Shown: piece by piece, positions 1-11,621 of the stretch | Layout: each line of letters opens with the position of its first letter | Numbering within the stretch: the first letter of the stretch is position 1 | Source of the DNA: Neckera pumila | Lineage: Eukaryota > Streptophyta > Bryopsida > Hypnales > Neckeraceae | Assembly (NCBI GenBank): GCA_963969595.1 | Contig: OZ018408.1 | Location: 496,001 to 560,000 of the forward strand | Length of the DNA: 64,000 nt | Direction: 5' to 3' | Notes under the pieces: generated by a model | Told to the model about the DNA's origin: nothing | The model's database searches: none | What the model saw: only the letters and a program-made list of their open reading frames with translations | Made by a program: the position numbers and the translations under genes

Positions 1-2000
1 TGCACCAGCGGTTGGCCGAATGTGTGTGGATATGCTCGGGATACAGCGAGGCGATCCGACGGATCAGCCGTTGTAGTGTTATCACCCGCTGAGACCTTCA
101 CATTGGCACCCTGCAGCAGCACCAGATAAGACTCAAGCAACCGCTTAGCAACAACGCACTCGGCCTCAAATTAAGATCACAAAAATAAGAACAATAGCAA
201 GAAACATCTTTACATAAAACTATCAGAATTAACAATAGAAACGTGTATGTTGGAGGGCCGAAGTATTACACACAGGAATACACTCGAGCCAGGGGACTCA
301 ATCCCAGTATGTAAATCTTTTTCCAATACAGACAATACACAATCTCCAGCGTGTCCTTTTCCACAAAGAAACCCTCTCACATTGCCTCACAAGGATTCCT
401 CCACAACTATCTGCTTTCTCAGAATATAATGTCCACTAACAAGCTCTCGAACAGAACCTCCACCAGTCCTAAACCTCAAAAATGTCAACCACAACACAGC
501 TGTTGGTCCGATCATAAAAGCACAAAGACCTTGCCAAAGCATCCACTCTTTTCCACTAAGCTGCACTTCGGCGGATGCACAAGCAACAAAACACACTGTT
601 CCTCACATCTCGCCATAGCCTTCACTGCGCTACGCCCAGGCAATGCACAAGCAACAGACACATTATTCCTCAACCAATCCTTCAAATGTCAACCACAAAC
701 AGCTATCAGCCGATCGTGAACCTCTCGCCATAGTCTCCACTGTTTTCCTCTACGCTCAATGTATAATGCACAAGGCACAGAGTACAGTATTCAGAACAGC
801 CACCTCCAATGCGGGCGGAATCCGAGGCTGAAACTGAGCGCGAACGGCTGACAATCCCTGCAACTTGGACTGCGAGTGCTGAAGCTCAATCCCCATGGCT
901 CCTCCGCCGTCTCCTCCGCCCCCGATTCACGTTCTTCCACTCCGACAAGTGCAGAGAGAGAAAGTACCTCCGTTCCACTACAAAATAAGGAGAAACTCAG
1001 CGTCAACAGGTTATGTGAGATCTCTAAGCTTCTCCATCAAAGTATCAAGAAAATGCTTCACCCGCAATCAGGAATAACGTCGGCTCCAGCACTCTAGATA
1101 TTCTGCTCAATTAATGCATCCATGTCCAGAGAAAAAAGGTGACGATCGAATGTGAAATACCTCTGACCACCTTAAGAAACCCTTACAAGTCGTCAACTAA
1201 AAAACATCTCACATTCTACCCTGTCTATACATCGAACATCACGAACAACTCAAACACAGCAGGGCTCGACACCTTCGAATCCACAGTATTTCAGTATTTC
1301 ATTATATGAGGGAAATAAACATCAAATTTCGAGTTCATTCTCATCCGTCCTCAATTATCTCAGACAAGAAGCGAAGTCAATAAGGCAGAGCGGATCCTCG
1401 TGCACGGTCTCCGCCGCAAGACCGGGATAACAAAGCCATAATTCTGCATGCCAAAACCTCCAACCGAGCTACAAAACCTATCACTACAGTTCAACAAACG
1501 CCGCAACCCGATTCAATCTGGTAATGCAAGAACTAACTAGCCTCGGAGCCGCTCACCTTGCAAATTGTTCTCTCACTTGACGAAACAGCAGAAGATGCAA
1601 ACAACCGAATGAACTCCACAACCCCTTGGGAACCTTGAGTTTGGCTCCAACAGCGGAGAGGATCAAACACGGAGCAAATGCGACAATGGAGCTTCCGAGA
1701 CTCTCCAAAGAAATGCAAGAGAATGCTAAACAAAAGGAGGTATTGGGATAACAATCAAAGCCCCTGCACCAATACACTGGCCCTCTTCATGGTGAGGGAG
1801 ACGGAACCCGACTACCCGCGGTCGCTCGAGCCCCGATTCCTTCGACCGAAAGTCGCGCAATCTCATGGTCTAGGGATTTGAGATGATCCACTTCCGACCG
1901 GCGGATGCCAAAGCAAAACGACAGATCCACATGCGACCACTTGGAATAGGGCCCCAGTTTCGAACAGAGGTCGCCGGGATCTTCGGATCATCCGGAACAA
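1..2000 (-). other. Possible decayed gene fragment, unassigned
   Basis: This stretch has higher GC than the AT-rich DNA to its right but no recognisable protein. On the minus strand an open stretch from about 1790 runs to a good-looking donor (GCAAG then GTGAGC, near 1556). A possible acceptor (TTTTGTAG) lies near 1001, followed by an ATG at 896 that opens only 46 codons and stops at 756. A second minus-strand ORF (387-596, about 69 residues) has a hydrophobic segment. Blocks of 40-60 bp near 480-660 recur in diverged form near 640-790. This could be the 5' end of a gene with an intron in its leader, or chance. I could not identify a family. Confidence 0.2.
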
Positions 2001-2019
2001 AAAATTGACAATATGTGGG

Positions 2020-2135
2020 TTGTCATGGTACGCCTTCATTGTCTGTAGACAACCACTTTGTGAAGGAAGTTGTCCCCGGTGACAACCAAAATTTAGTGAC
2101 GGTTGTCCCTACCAAAATTTAGTGACAGTTGTCCC
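2020..2135. repeat. Short duplicated motif block
   Basis: The phrase AAAATTTAGTGAC followed by GTTGTCCCT occurs twice in direct orientation about 27 bp apart, preceded by further GTTGTC/GACAAC words. It looks like a small local duplication. The rest of 2000-2930 is AT-rich and I see no gene in it. Confidence 0.5.
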
Positions 2136-2931
2136 TTACAAGTTTATGATTGTGTGTATTAGTTTATAGTTTAGCGGAGTTGAGGGTCTAGCAAGATTGA
2201 TTCACTTGATGAAGAAGCTTAGGCATTTGTTTAACCCTTTAATCTTTTAACCCTTGAATACCCATGCAACCATTTTATGATCATTGTCCAACTTCAAGGG
2301 ATGCCAGAAATTTATAAAGATGTTTTTTTTGAAATTTTATATTTTTCTCATGTAGTTTGTTAAGTTAGCTTTCTTAGTCCAAAAAAACTCTTCATTTGGA
2401 TAAAAATTCCAACTTGGGAGATTTTCCAAACTCAAGCACTTCAAAGGATGCTCCAATTGTAAATTGTCTTGGGGGAGAGGTTTAGCCAATGAGAGATCAT
2501 CTAGAAAAAAAATATTCTATAAGTAATGCAAGTAGGCAAGGATTGATTTGTTTGAGCAAATACTTTATAGGCCTTGTTAGGCTTTTTTTCCAGTGTACCT
2601 CTATTGATTACAAGGCTTTGTAAGTGATCTTCCATTGCTCTGGTACTCGTGGAAATTGGCCTCTATGTTCTCAACTATTTATTAATGCATTTGGTCAAAA
2701 AAGGCAAAGTTTTCATTAGCAAAAATTTTAAGATATGCCTTTTGAAGCCATTCTATCCAAGAAAATACATATTGTTTTTTCAAAAAATGAACTCTATTTG
2801 CAAATATATCAAAATTTCTATACCAAATTCTTGGACGATTTACTAAGTAAATTTGATTGTAATTAATGAACAAGATCTTATGATCAATTCTTTGAAAAAA
2901 TGATTAGAAGAAACTTTTTTTTGGTTGACCT

Positions 2932-4180
2932 TTAACCCCTAAAGGACTTGGAGGGTGTATTGATTTCCAAAATTATGAAGATCTATTATAAAATGCAATT
3001 TAGAATTCTTTTTTAATAATGACTCTCAAGCAATAGTTGTAAAAAGCTATTTATAGATCACATCCATACGATTAGATCAACAAAAATACATTCCAATTTT
3101 TTCAATAACATTCTAAGCCAAAAATTGAAAATTCCTTCTAAAATCAATAGATTGAATATTATTGATTTTTAAAGATTTTTTTCCTATAAATTCAAAATAT
3201 TGAATTCTAATTATAGAGATTTTTGAAGATTCTTATTTGATTTTTTGATTCAAGTCATCTTTGAACTAAAAAATTAAGTTACTTTTTGAGGCTAGACCTC
3301 CTGATACCTATTGAATTATAGAATATTTGCAAAGCAAAATCTTCATAATTTGAACTCTACAAATATTAAAGGACTAATATCAGAATCTTCAAACAAAATT
3401 TATGGATGAAAAAACACATTTTGGTGAGTTTAGAATGTATTTTCTGTTCATTCATTGTTCAAAATCTGCACTCATGGTCCTTTAGAGGTTAATTAGAAAT
3501 GACAATTTGAAGGTGATTTGGATTGAGGGAGATCCCTTCAATAGGTCTTTAGGGATTACAAACCAATGATTCAAATTTTGTACAATAGAATAGTTCAAAA
3601 ATCGGACCCTTCAATTTTGAGGGTCCCTTCAATACACATGCATTTCAAGCAGATTAAAATGCATGTTTTCATCCTTCAATTTTTTTAAAATATTCTTGTA
3701 TCAAGTCTTTAACGGTTTTATAATGTAGATTTTGAAGACTATGCTTTGCAAATATTCTATAGTTCAAAGGACATTGCAAAGGGGATACTTTAAAAAATAA
3801 CTTTTTTAGTTCAAAAAATGACCCTTCAAAACAACTTGAATAAAAAATATAAAAAATCTTCAAAAACCACTATAATTAGAACCTAATATTTTGAACTAAA
3901 ACAAAAGAAGTTCTCAAAAAAGCCACAAACTTTCAATCTACAATGGATTTTAGAAAGAGTTCTCAATCTTTATTTCAAATTTTTTTGAAAAATATTGGTT
4001 TGTATATTTGTTGATCTAACTATAGTATGTGGATATGATCTATGGACTCGTCTATGGATTGTATTTTACAACTATTGTTTGAAAGTCACCATTAAATTAT
4101 TATTCTAAGATGTATTATATATTCCAGTTTCTACATTTTAGGAACTCTAGACTATACCTTGGTCCTAAAAGAGTCAAAGT
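2932..4180. mobile_element. Fold-back element with TTAA-type ends
   Basis: The left end reads TTAACCCCTAAAGGAC (2932 on). A related inverted copy, GTCCTTTAGAGGTTAA, ends at 3492, so 2932-3492 could be one 561-bp element. However, the left part (about 2990-3420) is also matched in inverted orientation by about 3655-4120, including the words around TTTGCAAAG and GTTAGATCAACA. A weak right end, GGTCCTAAAAGAGTCAA, lies near 4178. The larger unit is therefore a fold-back. No coding capacity is seen. The ends resemble those of the 930-bp elements at 24752, 48630 and 52404. The exact right boundary is uncertain. Confidence 0.5.
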
Positions 4181-5841
4181 AAAGTTAAGCCTTTATTGTT
4201 TATTGTCTCACTAATTGCCTTGCTACAAATTAAATGTTGCCTACTGCAACTTGGGACTAGACTCCACATCTTTACCAAGTTTCTCTCAACTAATCTTTTG
4301 GTCCCAATCCCAAACTCCAACTCAAAATCATATCAAATCTCTAGTGCAAAAGGTAACATACCTAAGTAGTAGATTTGGCTTATAGAAGAAACTATAAGAA
4401 ACTGGCGTTTTTGATGTTGTTGGCAATAAAACATTGAATGTTTTTCTAGATGTCACTGCATTTGGCGGTTTCAAGCTACGGCACTGTGAATTTTGTCCAA
4501 TGTCCCGCAAAACGTGGGCCATTCAGCTTCTGAATTCGGAGGTGTCAGTTCGGACGGGCATGTGCGCAACGACGTACCAGAAAACATGTAACGTCCATTT
4601 CAGACATCATTTAGAACGTCAGAAGTCCACGTCAGCCACTGCGTCAGTTTTCATTGCAGGAAAATGCAGGGAAGTTATAGGGGGCAGGGATAAAACACTG
4701 ACCGGAAAGAAAAACCTGAGTATGGGCAACTATTTTAGGGGAATGCCCAAAAAATGTTGAAGTGGGATGTGAAGTGCTGCATGACGAGCCAAATGACCAG
4801 CAATGGACTTATAGACAGTTCCATTAGCGCCAAGTCCACATTCAGATCATTTCAACAATTCTTTATATATATAAATTATTATAATTACTATATAGTTTAA
4901 GAAAATTAACATAAATTAAGTTACTGCACATATGAATTAATTAAGCATGGACTTAATAAATTAATGTGGGGTACATGTAATGCATATGAAGTGTGCAATA
5001 TGTCAACATTTGAAGGATATAGGATTTGTAGTATTTAACCTTGGAAGAAATGGTTTGTGAAAAATGTTGAAAATTCATGAAAGTTTTTTTATCTTCCAAG
5101 TATTGAAAGCAGAAAAGGCCTACAAAAATTTAGATTTCAAAGTGAGAACGGCCACATAAATTATAATTACTATACACTTGAAGACAATTAACATCAATTA
5201 AAGTTAACGCTTAAAATCATGAATTCTTATTGAATACTAAAGGGGTTAACCCCTATAGTTCTTTCAATACTATTTGAGAGCCAAAATCCCCCTAAAGTAG
5301 TACAAGTACCAAATTGGGTGTCCAAAATTCATTTCTGAACACATGTAAGGAATCCAACAACAGGATTCAATGTAAAATCCTACTATTGTTTTCAAAATTG
5401 ATATTTCAAAAAACCATTACAAAACTTTCTTTCACCTATTATTCATTTTCTGGAAGGTGATGAATCCCTAAATGCTTTCGGCACCAAATTGTGGTGCCAA
5501 AATGACCGCATGAAATTTGAAAACAACATACTCACTTTTTATTCTTGGTATTACATATTTTTGAAAAATACATTTCATCAACTAACGAATCTTGAAAATT
5601 CATGATTACTCCGTATTCTTTTTGGTGGGATGTTGGAGAAGTGCTGAGGGATGTTGGAAAAGAGCCCCAACTACAATATATCTTAAGAAACAATATCACA
5701 CTGAAAAATTCATTTAAAAAAACTATGACATAGATCTCTAGATCTCTATGGAAGTCCATTTTTGGTTGCAATTTGACATATAAAGGGACTTGAAGGACTT
5801 CAAATCACTCTAAAAAATTTCCCAATCACTGATAAAAAACT
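4181..5841. other. AT-rich non-coding stretch with diverged repeats
   Basis: No gene is seen. A block of about 50 bp (AATTATAATTACTATA and onward to ATTAACATAAATTAA) at about 4873-4925 recurs in diverged form at about 5158-5205. The part near 4560-4660 has several ACGTC words like those in the CACTA interior and may be a detached piece of that element. A short ORF at 4434-4760 has no recognisable features. Confidence 0.4.
5236..5257. repeat. Back-to-back TTAA-element ends
   Basis: The near-palindrome CTAAAGGGGTTAACCCCTAT places two copies of the CCCCTAAAG-like terminus on either side of a single TTAA. It looks like the right end of one TTAA-flanked element abutting the left end of another, or an excision or rejoining scar. 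The partner ends were not found. Confidence 0.4.
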
Positions 5842-6083
5842 TCATCATCAAGTGATTCGGAATGAAGGGGGAGTATTTAGCAACCTTAATGCCAAAAAAA
5901 ATGGGGAATGAGCAAGCGAGACCCCAAGTTAATAAACATTCATCATCAAGTGATTTGGAATGAAGGGGGAGTATTTGGCAACCTTAATTCCCAAGAAAAT
6001 GGAGAATGAGCAAGCGGGACCCCAAATTAATAAAAATTCATCATCAAGTGCTTGGGAATGAAGGGGGAGTATTTGGCAACCAT
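5842..6083. repeat. 98-bp tandem repeat, 2.5 copies
   Basis: The unit starts with TCATCATCAAGTG at 5842, 5940 and 6038, an exact 98-bp spacing. Each unit contains GGGGGAGTATTTGGCAACC. The third copy is partial and diverges after the CAACC at about 6080. No coding function is evident. Confidence 0.85.
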
Positions 6084-6542
6084 TATTTTTTGTGGACATT
6101 TATCCCACTTGTCAACAAATTTAGGATTCACGAATGAAAGATTGCTCATGTGTTTCAAAAATGAATGCATATATCATTAGAAGTACATTAGACGGACATG
6201 ATATGCAAATTTAGTGGACCGTGCTATGTAGATGGAAAAGGGGATCATTGCTTCAAATTCAACAATACGTTTTTGCAATGTGCAAAGGAAGGTGGTTCAG
6301 ACATCTTCTACAAACTTTGCCTTTCAGATGTGAATTTTCGGAAATATCTATCGTGAGTATTATGAACTCAGACAGAAGCAAAAACATGCTCCGAAGATGT
6401 CATCATCTTGAAGGTCGATGACGTTGAGGGAACGCTGACAAGGTCATTCTCAACGTCTACAGAGACGTCCTCCGTGATAGAGAGTCCAAACCCGACTAGA
6501 CATGTGCTCTGACGTTGGCTACGTCATGACAAAGCAAGAATT

Positions 6543-9500
6543 TCACTGCGCTGCTGCTAGGATGGCAAGGCATGGAACTTCTGACTCCATTGCTGTAGCC
6601 TTTGCTTGTCTTCTTGCCTCCGTTGGTGGAGGTATGTACATACTGCCTACTGTTGTTGCTTCTCTCGTGGGCTCTGAGTCCAACACTTCTGGTTGCAATC
6701 CTACATATTCCTCATTGTTCCCCACTGCAACCACACGGGGGATGGATTGGTTGCTTTGTAGTTGCCCGTATCTACCCCTCACGTCTGTACAGCATACAAT
6801 TTTCCAGCCTAGTCTTTGGGGGTTGTCGGAGAAGAATACTTGTTGACAATATAATGGAAATGCAAAAGAGTTGGCGTGCACCTTGCCATCCATGAGGTTA
6901 AAGTTAGCCATGCTAAAGCCATACCAATCCCATTGAATATTTGGAAAGCGAGCATCTTGGCTTCTTTTAACCCAATTGCACACAAGGACAGTGGTGCAAT
7001 GATTGCAGTAGTCCAATTCCAAAATCTCTTCAATGTACCCAACGTAGTCATCGGTTCTCTCAATGGGATGCCCATTGCAAAGCCCCCATCAAAGTTGGCA
7101 AGTGAAAGAGGCTACCACACAGGAATCACGTGTGACAAGGCCGCCTTTAGCGCTACGCACACAAAAGTGTGTGCCAAAGGCATACATCTGTTTATGTGAG
7201 ATAGCAAATCGTTCTGGAGGCTACCCGTACTGAACAATATCTTCATTGACGTGTTGGCCTGCATCCAAAAATGTTTGTACTCTTGCACTCAGCCATGCTG
7301 CAAAGGATGGCAAATCATACAATTCCATTGGATAGTGGACAGGTACGGAAGCATTGCGACGACGAAATTCTCTGCGGAATGTCTCCCTCTCCTCCCAACG
7401 CTGTGCTCTAGCCACCTTGTACTCCCTATACCACATTCCAACTAGAAGTAAGAAGAACGGGCATAGAAATAATACGGCGAAACATCAAGGTCAGCAGATT
7501 TGGAACACAGCAGATGTTGTCAATGACAAGCCGTCTAATAGGCGGACATAAAAAATGACGTCTTTACAGACGCTTTGACGACCACCGGCTCCGCAATTTG
7601 TCCACCAGCAATGTCACAAGTGACACCACACACAAGAACGTAGAATGCATCAATGGAGACAGTGAACATCAAAATAGTAACAACCTAAACACTTACTGAC
7701 CACATCAATGATGAAGGAAATAATGATTGGGAAGATGGACTCACTGCCGCCAATGCTCTAAGCATGCTGCATTGTCAAGAACAAAGGCATGTGCATAGCC
7801 GCGGAACTCATCCGACATCTTCCGCCTCCGCTGGGAGTTGCTACAAAGAATCTCATCATTCATGGTTGCATCTTCTTCCACACCCCATACACGGTGCACT
7901 GTTCCTTTGTATTGATGCATGTACTCCGTGGAAAATCCCAACGTGTCATCCATTTGATACCCTTCCGCAATGCTACCCTCTGGATGTGCAAAAGTTTTGA
8001 CATAGTCCTTCAATGTTTTCATATATTACTCTATTGGATACATCCACCGACAATGCACGGGACTGCATTGAAACAATTGCTCCACCAAGTGCACAGGCAA
8101 ATGCGTCATAATGTTCAGAAATGTCGGGGGAAATTCCTTCTCCAGCACGCATGTTGCCATGACCACGTCGCGCATCATGTCATGTTCATCTGCCAAGCTT
8201 ACCTCTTTTGCACAGTCTTTGAAATACTCTGCTGATTTTAATTATTGCTAGGCACACACTTTCGTCCAATACATTGCAAACCGCCATAGGGAGAATTTGA
8301 GGACATCATACGTGAGAAACCATACATTAGTAAGCCACGCAGTCAGAGGCATAGACATGGTTGTTTCACTTTTAGGAACAGGGATAGCTAGTCCACTAAA
8401 ACGTCACATGGGACACTTTTGACAAGAACGCATCCACTGAAACGTCACATGGAACACCTGCGTACTTGCACATTGCCGTCCGCCATATGTCTACTTTTGT
8501 TTATTGCATGCGTTCAATTAGGGTTCACTTCACCTGTTGCATGAGGACGTGGTAATCATGCATTTTCATGTACTGGAGTTTCCACTAAGCACTTGTGAAT
8601 GCTGCCCACATAGTTTGTAGGGGTACGAATATTAGAAACAATTGTGACAAACTCCCGGCGTTCATGAGGCTTCAATATATATGGGGCATGTGGCATGTAG
8701 TATGCATCTTGCTGCCGTTGTGGAGGTTGTAGCCATATCTCCTCACGTATGCCCCAGTCCTTTGTGTCTAGTTGACTTCCGGGACTATCATTCACACCCA
8801 TCAATGTCTTTAATATGTTCTTGCACAAATCTTTCTCACAATGCATAGTGTCCAATATGTGTCGATCCAACAGATGCTGCACATGCCACAAGGTACTTTC
8901 TTTAAAAAGAGAAGGCAAACTTTGTGCCAGTCAATAGTAGCCTCCTTCGCAAGAGCTTCTCCTATTAGACCTAATTGGTGACATGCCTTGATGCACACAG
9001 CCATTATGAAAGGACCAAAACGACCACGGCCGTCAATGATGACGTCATACCGCTGCCAGACATGCCTTTCCTAACATCAAAGAGGACGTCCTAGAGAATA
9101 CAAAACACATGCGATACAATAGAGAACTCAGTAGAACATATCAACAATGACATCGAGGCTATACATGAATAGAAACCTCACAGTTTCACAGAAGTCTGAT
9201 CTTCCAGTAATCCAACTCATAGAAAGCACTGAGGCGCTTCACTCCCGTGACATGCACAAAGTCATCTGGGCCATTCTCCTTCCCACCTAGGTCCAAGTGT
9301 GATTGCCTCCACGCTACATACCGGATGATTAATTCCCATGTTTGAACTCTTGGCCTATCCTGATTCTCTTGCACTTCGTTGAATCTCCTATTGCGCCAAT
9401 ACGGGTGGTGTCGGGCTAGGTAATGACAGATGCCGCCGTACACAATCTTTGAGCCCCTTGTGGTCATGTTAGGAAGGACATCTCCTGTTCTAGCCATCCG

Positions 9501-11071
9501 TGCATCTGTGTCGGGACCGCAACAAGGGCAACCCTTGTTATTCTTGCAACAAAGACCAGAGATGAGTCCATATGCAGGAAAATTTGCAATAGTCCATATC
9601 AGTAAGCCACGTAGTTGAAAGGCACGACTCCCTTGCGCTTGAGAAAAAGCTAGTGCTGGAACACCATGCCAAAGCTCATGAAGCTCCCTCAGCAATGGAC
9701 GGATGAAGATGTCAATGTTCGTTGAACTCGGAGAGTGCTTTCCAGAAATCAATATGCACAATGAAATAAAATACTTTTTGGTCACCAGCCAAGGCTCAAA
9801 GTTGTAGATCAAAATAAGCATAGGCCAAGCTGACCAATTTGTGTTGCTCAGCTTGAATGGATTTACACCATCCAAAGCCAGTGCCAGCCACATGTTCCGC
9901 ACCTTAGATCCAAAGTTGCCAAATGCAAAGTCCCAGTCAATGTGCTTCCACACTGGACTGTCCACGATGGAACGCATGATGTCGTCTTCATTGACGTGCT
10001 TTGTGTAACCTGTCAGCAGGCGCGCTATCTTAGACGACCTCCACATGCGCTTCAACCTCGGAATTAAAGGAAAGTGCCAAATTACCTTAGCTGGAATACT
10101 GTTTGTGCCGTCAACCCACCGCGACCTTGTGTACTTTGGACAAGTGTCAAGTGACGCATACTCCTCTTCATACAAGACACAGCCATTGGGACAAGCATGC
10201 ATGTTGTTGTAGTACAAGCCCAATTGTCAAATGCTCTTCCGTGCCACATAATGTGTAGTAGGCAATTTGTTTCCTGCAGGTAATAAGTTTGTCAACAAGA
10301 ATCAAAACAACTCATTTGTAAACTTATTGCCAACACGGAACACCGTACACATGTTCATGATGATGATTGTGGCTGACACTATGCTTGTTCTGGAACTGGA
10401 AAACACAGGAGTGGTTGCTTCAGCATACATATCCTCCAATCCATCCACGGTATTGAAACCAGCCTCCTCTTGGTTGGATAATTCCCTTAAGGCCTCTACC
10501 TCTTCATTCAACGCTTCCCCCCTATCTAAGGCCTCCATGACTTGCCATTGGACTTCGTGATACTCGTCAAGAGCCGGCGGGCGGTTGTCCTCAAAATGTC
10601 TAGCTCGTCCATTCTCTAAGTCAATGCCCTCCGCATCCGCTCCGGTGTCACTTGGGACGTCGTCAACGACGTTGTTGTCACACCCAACATCCTCGACCCA
10701 CATCCCGCAAGGTGGGTAGCCTTCGGGGGATCCCCTCCAAGTAGGGACTTCCTCAAAAATGGATCTCATCCCACTGCCGCATGGTGCTATCGTATAACCT
10801 GAATTGTTTTTTGACGTCCACCCTTGCAATCTTTGCAAGGACATCTGTAAGCGCGCACATTCTTTTCTATTGCCACTTGCAACTCGGTGTGCAAGATTAA
10901 GTCACCAAGTGGAATGTGACGCAGAGTGCGTCCATCATCAATTATACAAATGGTTGCACCTCGCCGACTACCATCTCCATTAGCCCGGCCAGCCATGTTC
11001 ATCTTCAATCTGTATTGCCCACAATATGGCACACCTTCCCACACCTGAAAAGAACAAAGATGCAACAGCAT
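6543..11071 (-). pseudogene. CACTA transposase (TNP2 family), decayed
   Basis: Fragments in sequence order along the minus strand match the canonical plant CACTA transposase. They are a transposase-associated domain with a CPCKDCKGG zinc-type motif (about 10787-11046, after an acceptor TTCTTTTCAG); a Transposase_21/TNP2 core (9186-10223) with the HACPNGC motif, LALDGVNPF and LLWTIANFPAYG; a segment around the LDTMHCEKDLCKN motif (8556-8918); a DUF4218-like part with HPEGSIAEGY (7741-8022); and a DUF4216-like C-terminus with LDYCNH and QQVFF (6543-7022). The family protein cuts and pastes the element by binding its ends. Several in-frame stops, for example two TGA codons between 10223 and 10302, and frame changes between blocks make it a pseudogene. 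Introns may explain some gaps. Confidence 0.85.
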
Positions 11072-11616
11072 AAGCCAGACGCCTCCTCTACAGCGACTTG
11101 ACTTTGTCCAAATAGATATCTAATAGTAGACCATGTTTCCCATGTCAATGAACGACAGTCACACAAGAAGGTGCACCATGATTCCTTGTTAGTATGATGA
11201 AGATTAATGAAATGTCGCAGTAGATGTCAGTCTTGATGTCTAACTTGCCGTTATCTTCAAACATGAGCAACGTCTACGCAAACGTCCTATGTGACATGTG
11301 AAGTGAAGGGGACGAACTGTTCGTTCTTGTACAAGTGTTTTATAGTGCTTTTTTTTATACTAATGAATGCATTTGATGACTATTACCGCAGAGAAAGTGA
11401 ACCCCACCCCGTAGGTTTTCTTGCTCCTACGCGGCTCTGAGCAAATCAACTCAAATGACATGGCCATTCACGTTTTGCTATAATTGAAGGAGTTGATATT
11501 CCCGTGTAGAGGGCTTCTGAGAGATATGTACAGGTGACGCCAAATGTGACATGAGGCGTGAGAAAACAACATTGTCTTGAACAAGTGCATGTCAGAGTTG
11601 ACGTCAAACACAACAT
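11072..11616. other. CACTA-internal non-coding DNA
   Basis: This stretch between the first visible transposase exon and the L1 insertion holds scattered GACGTC/GATGTC words and no ORF of note. If the transposase gene has upstream exons or a promoter, they would lie here or beyond L1. Confidence 0.4.
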
Positions 11617-11621
11617 CTAAG

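Noticed and set aside
5821..5841. CACTGATAAAAAAC as a possible left CACTA end
   Set aside because: It does not match the right end beyond the first bases and the flanking triplet differs from CTT at the right. Left end remains unknown.
6107..6127. CACTTGTCAACAAATTTAGG as a possible left CACTA end
   Set aside because: Partial resemblance only; no matching 3-bp duplication.
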